A DNA stretch of 24,953 nt from Chlamydiota bacterium (GTDB taxonomy: Bacteria; Chlamydiota; Chlamydiia; Chlamydiales; Rhabdochlamydiaceae): NCBI GenBank assembly GCA_023265495.1, contig JAHFTP010000003.1:1-24953 (forward strand). Direction: 5' to 3'. A program made the translations under genes and the position numbers. The first letter of the stretch is position 1, and each line of letters starts with the position of its first letter. Shown here one piece after another: positions 6,762-13,349 of the stretch. The notes beneath the pieces are model-generated. The model was not told the origin of the DNA, made no database searches, and saw nothing but the letters and a program-made list of their open reading frames with translations.

Positions 6762-8543
6762 ATGGAAGAGAGTTTGGAGTTTCGATTGCAGGGAGCCCCG
6801 GTCAGCGAAGGAATCGCTATTGGAACAGCCTTTTTCTTCTATTCTTCCGGGGAGGAGCAGACCCCTGAGTTTGTGATCGATGCAGAGCAGATTGAAACGG
6901 AAATTCATCGTTATAGAAGGGCGATCCTTGCCAGCAAAGAGGATCTGTTTTTTCTTAAGTCCAGCCTGGAAAAGGAAGCGGCCTTTGATGCCATAGACAT
7001 TATCGAAGCGCACATCCAGATGTTAGACGACCCTCTTCTCACAACACATGTGGAAGATAGCGTAAGAAACACAAGAAAAAACATTGAGTGTGTGTTTTTA
7101 ACGGTCATCAAAGAATACGAAAAAAAGTTTTCTAAGATCCAAGACCCCTTTTTCCAGCAAAGAATCTTAGATGTAATGGATTTGTCTAAACGCATTTTAA
7201 ATCATTTAGATGAAAAGAAGAAATGGCAATTTTCTGAAATCCCTGCGAGCTCCATCGTGTTTGCCAGAGAGCTCATCCCCTCACATACGGCAGCGATACA
7301 GACCTCCTACGTGCGGGCCTTCGTCACACAAAATGGAGGGGGAAATTCCCATGCAGCACTCATTGCTAGGGCAAAGGGGATCCCTTATGTGTCGCGCATC
7401 GACCGCAGCTTTTGGGACAATATAGAAGGGAAAAATGTCATTGTAGATGGACAGACCGGAGAGATTATTGTAAATCCTACCATGACAACACTAGAGAGAT
7501 ATAAAGAAATCAAACTGAGAATGAAAACAACGCATCAGCTCCTGCAACAAGATGTACACTACGTCACAGAAACCAAAGATGGATTTCCTGTGCATGTGTT
7601 AGCTAACATTGGACATTTATCCGACCTGGAAGAAATGCACAGCTGCAGGCCCGAAGGCATCGGATTGTTTCGATCGGAGTATCTGTTCTTTGGCAATAAT
7701 ACACTACTTATCTCGGAAGAAGAACAAACACGTGCCTATACAAAGCTTATAGAAACTGCAGGGAGTCTGTCTGTAGTGATCCGCGTTTTTGATATTGGAG
7801 GAGATAAAAATCCTGACCTGTTCTTTGAATATGAAAAAGAAACTAATCCTGTCCTCGGATGCAGAGGGATCCGATTCCTTCTCCGCCATCTCCATATTTT
7901 CGTCACGCAGCTCAGAGCCATTATGAAGGCAAGGAAAGGATCTGATGTGAGGATTCTTCTTCCCTTAGTATCTGATCTTGGCGAGCTGCGCTCCTCTAAA
8001 AAGGTCATTGAAGAAGTGAGAAAAGAACTTGTTTTGCAAGGCCTCTGCGAAGACAGGCCCTTCCCTGTTGGATGTATGATAGAAGTTCCTTCCGCAGTGC
8101 TTGTCTGCGATGCGATAGCCAAAGAGGCCGATTTCCTCTCTATCGGTACCAACGACCTCGTCCAATATACGCTCGGTATCGATCGGAGCAACTCCTCTAT
8201 GAGCGATTTTTGCTATCCCGCCCATCCAAGTGTCATCAGGATGATTAAGATGGTGGAGATGGAGGCAAAACGGCAAGGTAAATCTGTTACCATCTGCGGG
8301 GAGATCGCATCGAGCCCTGTTTTTATTCCCCTACTCGTCGGCCTTGGCATCAACCAATTTTCTTGTTCTCCCAGATACATTCCTTCGATAAAAAGAGCCA
8401 TTAGAAATGTCTTTCTTCTTGACGCCTACAAGGTAGCAGAAAAAGTATTAGAGATGGGATCCCCCGAAGAGATTTCTAGGTATCTTCTTGAAAGTTATTC
8501 CGACCCGCTTTCTTGTGCAAGCCGGGAGTATGTTTCTAGCTGA
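6762..8543 (+). CDS. ptsI: PTS enzyme I (phosphoenolpyruvate-protein phosphotransferase)
   Basis: 593 residues. It moves phosphate from phosphoenolpyruvate to HPr. The swivelling phosphohistidine domain contains GGGNSHAALIARAKGIP with His197 as phospho-acceptor. The PEP-binding barrel contains GLFRSEYLFF (301-310), DIGGDKNPDL (344-353), NPVLGCRGIR (362-371), IGTNDLVQYTLGIDRSN (461-477) and the catalytic cysteine region TICGE with Cys512. All catalytic residues I can place are present, so the enzyme looks functional. It is third in the hprK-ptsH-ptsI operon. No EIIA, EIIB or EIIC gene occurs in the window, so the final acceptor must be encoded elsewhere or the relay may be purely regulatory. 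No intrinsic terminator was seen directly after it. Confidence 0.96.
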   Translation: MEESLEFRLQGAPVSEGIAIGTAFFFYSSGEEQTPEFVIDAEQIETEIHRYRRAILASKEDLFFLKSSLEKEAAFDAIDIIEAHIQMLDDPLLTTHVEDSVRNTRKNIECVFLTVIKEYEKKFSKIQDPFFQQRILDVMDLSKRILNHLDEKKKWQFSEIPASSIVFARELIPSHTAAIQTSYVRAFVTQNGGGNSHAALIARAKGIPYVSRIDRSFWDNIEGKNVIVDGQTGEIIVNPTMTTLERYKEIKLRMKTTHQLLQQDVHYVTETKDGFPVHVLANIGHLSDLEEMHSCRPEGIGLFRSEYLFFGNNTLLISEEEQTRAYTKLIETAGSLSVVIRVFDIGGDKNPDLFFEYEKETNPVLGCRGIRFLLRHLHIFVTQLRAIMKARKGSDVRILLPLVSDLGELRSSKKVIEEVRKELVLQGLCEDRPFPVGCMIEVPSAVLVCDAIAKEADFLSIGTNDLVQYTLGIDRSNSSMSDFCYPAHPSVIRMIKMVEMEAKRQGKSVTICGEIASSPVFIPLLVGLGINQFSCSPRYIPSIKRAIRNVFLLDAYKVAEKVLEMGSPEEISRYLLESYSDPLSCASREYVSS

Positions 8544-8558
8544 TCGTTTAAGTAGATG

Positions 8559-8614
8559 GCAAAAAGTGACAATTTCATCATTTTTTTCTAGCAAAAAGTG
8601 ACGATTTTGTCACA
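8559..8614. repeat. Direct repeat GCAAAAAGTGACRATTT plus small inverted repeat, between ptsI and Fic 2
   Basis: GCAAAAAGTGACAATTT at 8559-8575 recurs as GCAAAAAGTGACGATTT at 8591-8607, with a 32-base period (about three helical turns). The second copy begins a GTGAC-gatttt-GTCAC inverted repeat (8599-8614). It lies in the 85-base gap between convergent genes, so it could be a remnant of an insertion or a 3'-end structure. GTGACAAA/TTTGTCAC elements also occur upstream of the AbiE pair (20141-20173); whether they are related is unclear. Confidence 0.5.
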
Positions 8615-8628
8615 AAGCTGCCGGGTGG

Positions 8629-9681
8629 TTAGATTTCTTTCACTTTTTTCCATTTAGCTGATCGAGTGCATCCATCTATGGTTAGTTTTCCTTCTTTGCG
8701 CAAGTTTTCAAGAACAACACGAATCATGGGTCTGCTTACACCCGGACAGAGGCGAATAAGATCCCCTATTTGAAATTCGGTGGGTAGTGTTTTGATGGCT
8801 TCGAGAACCCAAGTGGTCTTTTCTCCTTTTTCCAGTGGAACATCTCCTGCTTTTTCCTCTAATTCCCTATAGGATTTCAAGAGTAGGGTTATATGATAAC
8901 CAAACCATGGACCCAAACGATGTTGAGATTGATGCCAGCCGATTGAAGCTTCCTTCAAAACATCGTAATAAAATTCTTTCGTATCTTCGATGAGGCGCTC
9001 TAAGCTAATAAATCGAGGAATATCGTATTCTATCTTATGTAACAAAAGCACGCTCAGCAGTCGCGACATTCTTCCATTGCCGTCTAAAAAGGGGTGAATA
9101 CACAAAAAATCAAAGATAAAGGCTAGCGATACAAAGAGTCGATCTACTCTCTGCTCATCCCATAATCTATTAAAGGATTTGCACAGTTCGTTCATGTAAT
9201 GTGGAGTTTCTCTAGCTGAAACGGGAGAAAAACGAGTGACCCAAGTGCCGTCAGGCAGTTGCTCTTCAATGCTATTGTCTTTACTTTTCCAAACGCCCTG
9301 CGGACGAGTGGTTAAGTCAAACATTTTTTTGTGCATCTTGCAGATCTGTTCAGGAGTTATATCGATTTGCTTATAGTTCGCATGGATTTCAGAGAGGACG
9401 TTGCGATAACCTACCACTTCTTCTTCTGAACGATTTTTAGGTGTGTCTCGATTACTTAAAATTTCTTTAAGACGCTCTTCCGGTACTAGGATGCCTTCTA
9501 TTCTATTGGAGGACTCGACGCTCTGTATTATAGCTTGCTCTTTGAGGGTTTTTAGAAGCTCCGGGCGTCTTTGAAAGTACAGCTCTTGTTTCCCCTGGTA
9601 GCGGCCAAGTTTTTGTAAACTTCCCGACATTAACGTAGGGATGGATTGGTTTTCCAAAAAATCAATATCCATAGAGCGCAT
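8629..9681 (-). CDS. Fic family protein, canonical active site, C-terminal winged helix
   Basis: 350 residues. Fic proteins usually transfer AMP from ATP to a hydroxyl of a target protein. The catalytic motif HPFLDGNGR (196-204) followed by R207 is complete, so the protein is predicted active. The inhibitory helix motif S58-N-R-I-E62-G63 lies N-terminal to the Fic core, making it a class II enzyme that restrains itself. Residues 1-65 resemble the Fic N-terminal domain of the SoFic type. Residues about 288-345 look like a winged helix (IGDLIRLCPGVSRPMIRVVLENLRKEGKL), suggesting DNA binding and autoregulation. The ATG has TAAGGAG 5 bases upstream; Met4 is a less likely start. It sits between ptsI and ebfC, interrupting a block that is contiguous in Chlamydia as I remember it, so it was probably gained. 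Confidence 0.92.
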   Translation of the reverse strand: MRSMDIDFLENQSIPTLMSGSLQKLGRYQGKQELYFQRRPELLKTLKEQAIIQSVESSNRIEGILVPEERLKEILSNRDTPKNRSEEEVVGYRNVLSEIHANYKQIDITPEQICKMHKKMFDLTTRPQGVWKSKDNSIEEQLPDGTWVTRFSPVSARETPHYMNELCKSFNRLWDEQRVDRLFVSLAFIFDFLCIHPFLDGNGRMSRLLSVLLLHKIEYDIPRFISLERLIEDTKEFYYDVLKEASIGWHQSQHRLGPWFGYHITLLLKSYRELEEKAGDVPLEKGEKTTWVLEAIKTLPTEFQIGDLIRLCPGVSRPMIRVVLENLRKEGKLTIDGCTRSAKWKKVKEI

Positions 9682-9704
9682 AAGATCTCCTTAGGGGCGG
9701 ATGT

Positions 9705-9762
9705 TGTATTATGCAATCATTATCACAATTGTCGGTGTATTATGCAAATCCGTTATCACAAT
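9705..9762. repeat. Tandem operator-like repeat upstream of Fic 2
   Basis: Two copies of the composite TGTATTATGCAA...TTATCACAAT lie at 9705-9729 and 9736-9762. They differ by two inserted bases in the middle and start 31 bases apart (about three helical turns). They overlap the predicted promoter for the Fic gene, whose own C-terminal winged helix is the simplest candidate to bind them (inference). The ATCACAA core resembles the half-site upstream of the other Fic gene. Confidence 0.75.
9719..9747 (-). promoter_or_regulatory. Putative sigma-70 promoter of the 8629-9681 Fic gene
   Basis: On the minus strand, -35 TTGCAT (9742-9747) is followed after exactly 17 bases by -10 GATAAT (9719-9724, 5 of 6 consensus). 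This predicts a short leader of about 30 bases carrying the AAGGAG site. The -35 lies in one copy of the tandem repeat and the -10 in the other, an arrangement expected for repression by the repeat-binding protein. Confidence 0.6.
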
Positions 9763-9897
9763 CATTTCTGTGTTTGGAGTGGTAGAGACGTGGATATAAG
9801 TAATTGGTTATTAATTAAATATGAAAATATTGGCTGTGCGTGTTTTTTTGTAACACTATTATAATAAATAAGTTGTGAAAGTAGAAATTTTTTTTTC

Positions 9898-9946
9898 AGC
9901 CCAAGAGTCTCGCACGCACGTAAAACCGCGTTATATCCTTTGGGCT
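9898..9946. repeat. Inverted repeat AGCCCAA/TTGGGCT downstream of ebfC
   Basis: Perfect 7-base arms (9898-9904 and 9940-9946) enclose 35 bases that can pair further internally (ACGC/GCGT). It lies just past the ebfC stop. A T-run does not follow the stem on the minus strand (an A-run does), so it is not a classical intrinsic terminator for dnaX-ebfC. It may protect the 3' end or act otherwise. Confidence 0.4.
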
Positions 9947-9953
9947 TCTTTAA

Positions 9954-10259
9954 TTAGAAGGGCAGAGAAAATCCACCGGGGAGGCCCATGGAGCTCTGTG
10001 ACTGCTCGGAAGCTTTGCTATAGGCATTACCTAAGGCAGCTTTAATCAAGTCTTGGAGGCCTTCTACATCGTTAGGGTCCATGCACTCAGGCTTAATTGT
10101 AATGGTTTTTAGTTCTTTTTCTCCATTAATGGTAACGGTCACGAGGCCATTGCCACTGGAGCCTTCTATGCTGGTACCTTGCATAGACTCTTTCATCTTT
10201 TCTATCTGCTCTTCGAAGAGACGAGCTTGCTTTTTCATTTTGGAAAATCCACTGCCCAT
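9954..10259 (-). CDS. ebfC: YbaB/EbfC family nucleoid-associated protein
   Basis: 101 residues, typical of the family. These small dimers bind DNA and are often encoded directly after dnaX, as here, with a 16-base gap. Seen: an N-terminal amphipathic helix (about 5-28, KMKKQARLFEEQIEKMKESM), the central beta hairpin GNGLVTVTINGEKELKTITI (36-55), then a helix rich in D/E and a Gly/Pro/Ser tail. The ATG has GAGGAG upstream with good spacing. It very probably shares the dnaX transcript. Its exact role in chlamydiae is not known to me. Confidence 0.93.
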   Translation of the reverse strand: MGSGFSKMKKQARLFEEQIEKMKESMQGTSIEGSSGNGLVTVTINGEKELKTITIKPECMDPNDVEGLQDLIKAALGNAYSKASEQSQSSMGLPGGFSLPF

Positions 10260-10275
10260 ATGTTTACACTCCTCA

Positions 10276-11757
10276 TTAATTTTTGTTTTTTTGTAATACG
10301 CCCTCTAGCTCCACAGCAGAAAAACGCATCAACGTCTCATGTTTATTGCTGTTTTTAGGGGAGATGGCAGCCTTTGCTGCCGCAATTGGCACTTGTATTG
10401 GTTCTTCTTTGTTTGCCACTTCTTCCTTCTGGGGAGAAGTGCTTAGTATTTTTTCTGCTATAGGAGCAGGCTCCTCGTGGATGGTTTCTTTCTCCGGAGA
10501 AGCAATCATGAGTTGTTCCGCTTTGGGCTCCGGGGAAGGTAGAGTCTCTCTGCTTATTGGAGTAAGAGGCCTTTCCTTCACAGGAGAGGGGGGGGTATCT
10601 TCGTTTGAGGATAGGCCCTTTTGCATTTGTTTAATGCCGGACACTATAGAGTCAATGCTGATCCTGTTTTTACTGCGGATGATGTGAAGCAAGATAATCT
10701 CTAAGCTAATGCGTTTAAATGGTGTCTTAGACAGCTGCTGGTGCCAATGCACAAGATAATCGAGAATATACAGACACTGCTCCAAACTATAAATAGAAAG
10801 GGAGGTTGTGTATTTTTTCTGTAAGAAATGGCTAAGAGGGATAGTTTGTTTGAGGTGCAAAGCAGAGATAATGCGGAAATGGTCGAGCAGGCACTCTAAA
10901 AAGTAGCTGAGATCTTTTCCTGAGGAAAAGATCTGCTGCGCTAGGTTGTAGGCATAAGAGAAATCTTGCGCTACCACCGCTTCATCCAAAGAGAAAAATA
11001 CAGAGGTGGAAACAAGGCCTAATGAAGAGGTGATGCTATCTGCTGTTAATTTCCCTTCTGTATAACAGAGGACTTGGTCGAGTAGAGACTCCGCATCCCT
11101 CATCGAGCCGTCCGCGAGTTTGGCTAGGATTTGCAGAGCTTCTTCTTCATGGTCTCTAGCAAAGTCCCTGCAAACGGATGATAACTTCTGCACAATGATC
11201 TCAGAGGAAATTCTGCTGAGGTCAAAACGTTGACATCTGCTAATAATGGTAGGTAGGACCTTGTGTGGCTCTGTTGTGGCAAAGAAAAACTTCACATGGG
11301 AGGGTGGTTCTTCCAAAGTCTTTAGAAGGGCATTAAACGCCTCTTTAGTGAGCATATGCACTTCATCGAGTAAATAAACTTTGTATTTGCCAGAGGCGGT
11401 AGCGTAGCCGATGGTCTCATTGATTTGGCGGATGTCGTCAATGCCTCTATTGGAAGCTCCATCAATTTCGAGCACATCTAAGCTTCTTCCTTGTGACACC
11501 TCTAAACAAGAGCTGCATTTGTTACAAGGTTCAAATTCAGAGGTGAGCTGCTCGCAGTTGAGCGCTTTTGCGTAGATCCTGGCAAGCGTTGTCTTTCCCG
11601 TTCCCCTGCAGCCGCAGAAAAGATAGGCCTGGGCAAAACGTTTAAATCGCAGTGCATTTTTTAGGGTGGTGACAATCACGTCCTGACCTAAGACATCCGC
11701 AAACGTTTGAGGGCGATACTTTCTGGCAATCACTTGATACTGGGGTGACTCTTGCAT
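10276..11757 (-). CDS. dnaX: DNA polymerase III subunit gamma/tau (clamp-loader ATPase)
   Basis: 493 residues. It is the ATPase subunit that loads the sliding clamp during replication. Seen: the opening YRPQTFADVLGQ; Walker A GCRGTGKTT (49-57); the zinc-binding cysteines C68, C78, C81 and C84; Walker B LLDEVHML (129-136); the sensor region FFATTEPHKVL; and the arginine finger SRCQRF (173-178). After about residue 370 the chain becomes low-complexity and rich in Pro, Glu and Lys, lacking a recognisable tau domain V, so it resembles a gamma-length product. No obvious A-run slippery site for programmed frameshifting was seen. A strong predicted promoter lies directly upstream, and ebfC follows. 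Confidence 0.95.
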   Translation of the reverse strand: MQESPQYQVIARKYRPQTFADVLGQDVIVTTLKNALRFKRFAQAYLFCGCRGTGKTTLARIYAKALNCEQLTSEFEPCNKCSSCLEVSQGRSLDVLEIDGASNRGIDDIRQINETIGYATASGKYKVYLLDEVHMLTKEAFNALLKTLEEPPSHVKFFFATTEPHKVLPTIISRCQRFDLSRISSEIIVQKLSSVCRDFARDHEEEALQILAKLADGSMRDAESLLDQVLCYTEGKLTADSITSSLGLVSTSVFFSLDEAVVAQDFSYAYNLAQQIFSSGKDLSYFLECLLDHFRIISALHLKQTIPLSHFLQKKYTTSLSIYSLEQCLYILDYLVHWHQQLSKTPFKRISLEIILLHIIRSKNRISIDSIVSGIKQMQKGLSSNEDTPPSPVKERPLTPISRETLPSPEPKAEQLMIASPEKETIHEEPAPIAEKILSTSPQKEEVANKEEPIQVPIAAAKAAISPKNSNKHETLMRFSAVELEGVLQKNKN

Positions 11758-11783
11758 AACTTACCATCTTTGAGTGAAAACTG

Positions 11784-11812
11784 ATTATAGTAGACGTGCT
11801 GATAATGGTAAA
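11784..11812 (-). promoter_or_regulatory. Putative sigma-70 promoter for dnaX-ebfC
   Basis: On the minus strand, -35 TTTACC (11807-11812) is followed after 17 bases by a perfect -10 TATAAT (11784-11789), about 27 bases from the dnaX ATG. This is one of the best promoter matches in the window. Confidence 0.65.
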
Positions 11813-11955
11813 AGAAAAATGGACGGAAGGCATAGGAATTTTTTGTCCAATTGTCCTTAATCAACTAAGGATTTGAATATATTGCAACTGTTTTACATAG
11901 AAAGGATTGTGCTCTATTGCTTAGCTCGGTTAAGGCCTTATGCCCTAATTTTAGA

Positions 11956-11984
11956 TTGCTTCTGTGTCGAATTTGGAGTATACT
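11956..11984 (+). promoter_or_regulatory. Putative promoter of the AAA ATPase gene, -10 inside a palindrome
   Basis: -35 TTGCTT (11956-11961) is followed after exactly 17 bases by -10 TATACT (11979-11984, 5 of 6). The -10 forms the centre of the perfect palindrome at 11973-11988. Transcription would begin near 11990, giving a leader of about 30 bases to the GTG at 12021. Confidence 0.5.
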
Positions 11985-12019
11985 CCAATTAAAGATGTGA
12001 AAATATGGAGTGTATTCCA
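11973..12019. promoter_or_regulatory. Two palindromic operator-like sites TGGAGTRTAYTCCA
   Basis: TTGGAGTATACTCCAA (11973-11988) is a perfect 16-base palindrome. TGGAGTGTATTCCA (12006-12019) is a near-identical second copy 33 bases on (about three helical turns). The first overlaps the predicted -10 and the second sits between the transcription start and the proposed GTG. This is the layout of an autorepressed gene; the ATPase carries a winged-helix segment that might bind here (inference). Confidence 0.75.
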
Positions 12020-12020
12020 A

Positions 12021-13232
12021 GTGTATCGTTTTATTTCTGCAACATATCACCGCCTCATCGAGGGTTTGGATCTATCTCAAACTAGGTACTTGTACTCTTC
12101 GTTTAACCTGCGCAATAGGCTGACCGGACTTATTGGGCCTCGTGGTGTGGGTAAAACAACTTTATTGCTTCAATACATTAAAAATGAGCTGTTTAAAGAA
12201 GGGAAATCGTTCTATTTTTCGGCAGATCTTGTCTATTTTCAACAAGCCACCTTGCTAGAATTCGTCAGCAATCTCCATTTAGTAGAGGGATATCGCATTA
12301 TTTTTATCGATGAAATTCACAAATATCAAGGATGGAATCAAGAGCTAAAAAACATCTATGATGCCTTCCCCTCACTCAAAATCGTATTTTCAGGCAGTTC
12401 CATGCTTGACCTTATAGAAGGCAGCCATGATCTATCCCGTCGAGCCAAATTGTATCATTTGCATGGACTGTCTTTTAGGGAATATCTGAACTTTGTGCTC
12501 AATCTCCATCTTAAGCCGATTCCCTTTCAGAAAATACTTGAAGATACATCTTCTTCTCTAAGTCAATTAAAAGACGTAGACAGAATACTTCCTCATTTTG
12601 AAGAGTTTTTACAAAAAGGATATTATCCTTTTGTGTTTGAAGATCCCCAATCTTATTATGAGAAGGTCTCTAGGGTCATTGATAAAACGGTTTTTGAGGA
12701 TATAGCCAATTATTACAATTTGAAAACACCCAACTTGCAGTATTTTAAAAGACTCCTGTCCTATCTCGCCTCCATTCCTCCTGGGGATCTCAATAGGAAC
12801 AATTTAGCAAAGAGCTTAGGGATAGATCACAAAACAGTAGAACACTACGTAACGATTTTAGCTTCTGTTGGACTAATTAGGGAAATGCGTCCTTATGAGG
12901 GGGGGAGTCCCGGTTTGCGAAAGCCCTCCAAAATCCTTTTGAACAACACGAATTTAATTCATGCGATGCAGCAGTACCTAGGTCAGCAGCCTTCGAAAGG
13001 TATGGAAAGAGAATTATTTTTTGTTCAATCTCTGCAAAATGCGGATGAACCAATATTTTATTCGAAACAAGCGGATTATAGAACCCGGCAAGCTATATTT
13101 GAGATTGGAGGAAAAAATAAAACGAGGGATCAATTAAGAGAGATAAAGGAGCCTTCTTATCTAGTGAAAGACGACATTCTTCACTCTCTTAAGGGGGAAA
13201 TTCCTCTTTTTCTTTTCGGGTTTCTCTATTAG
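12021..13232 (+). CDS. AAA_14/DUF4143 family P-loop ATPase
   Basis: 403 residues from the GTG at 12021. The function of this widespread accessory family is unknown. Seen (numbering from this start): Walker A GPRGVGKTT (39-47), Walker B IIFIDEIH (93-100) followed by the family's WNQELKNIYD, the sensor-like FSGSSML, a winged-helix segment (about 258-286, LAKSLGIDHKTVEHYVTILASVGLI), and a C-terminal nuclease-like fold stretch FEIGGKNK (about 360-367), where E and K could be catalytic. The open frame extends back to a GTG at 11964, but that would place two promoter palindromes inside the coding sequence; 12021 has GGAG 10 bases upstream and gives the N-terminal length usual in the family. No partner gene is adjacent. 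It lies between dnaX and pgpH as a single inserted module. Confidence 0.85.
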   Translation: MYRFISATYHRLIEGLDLSQTRYLYSSFNLRNRLTGLIGPRGVGKTTLLLQYIKNELFKEGKSFYFSADLVYFQQATLLEFVSNLHLVEGYRIIFIDEIHKYQGWNQELKNIYDAFPSLKIVFSGSSMLDLIEGSHDLSRRAKLYHLHGLSFREYLNFVLNLHLKPIPFQKILEDTSSSLSQLKDVDRILPHFEEFLQKGYYPFVFEDPQSYYEKVSRVIDKTVFEDIANYYNLKTPNLQYFKRLLSYLASIPPGDLNRNNLAKSLGIDHKTVEHYVTILASVGLIREMRPYEGGSPGLRKPSKILLNNTNLIHAMQQYLGQQPSKGMERELFFVQSLQNADEPIFYSKQADYRTRQAIFEIGGKNKTRDQLREIKEPSYLVKDDILHSLKGEIPLFLFGFLY

Positions 13233-13349
13233 CTTGAGAGACGTTTCCTTCATCAATTTAACTGGCAAAATAAATCGCTCAGTAGGATACTCTCGATTCT
13301 ATATGTTGAACTTCATCTAGCAAAGGGCAGTAGCTTAAGGTTTTTTTTC

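Noticed and set aside
10276..11757. Programmed frameshift making gamma from tau
   Set aside because: No A-run slippery heptamer with downstream hairpin was seen in the C-terminal part of dnaX.
11964..12020. N-terminal extension of the AAA ATPase
   Set aside because: It would encode both promoter palindromes, has no ribosome site, and makes the N-terminus longer than usual in the family.
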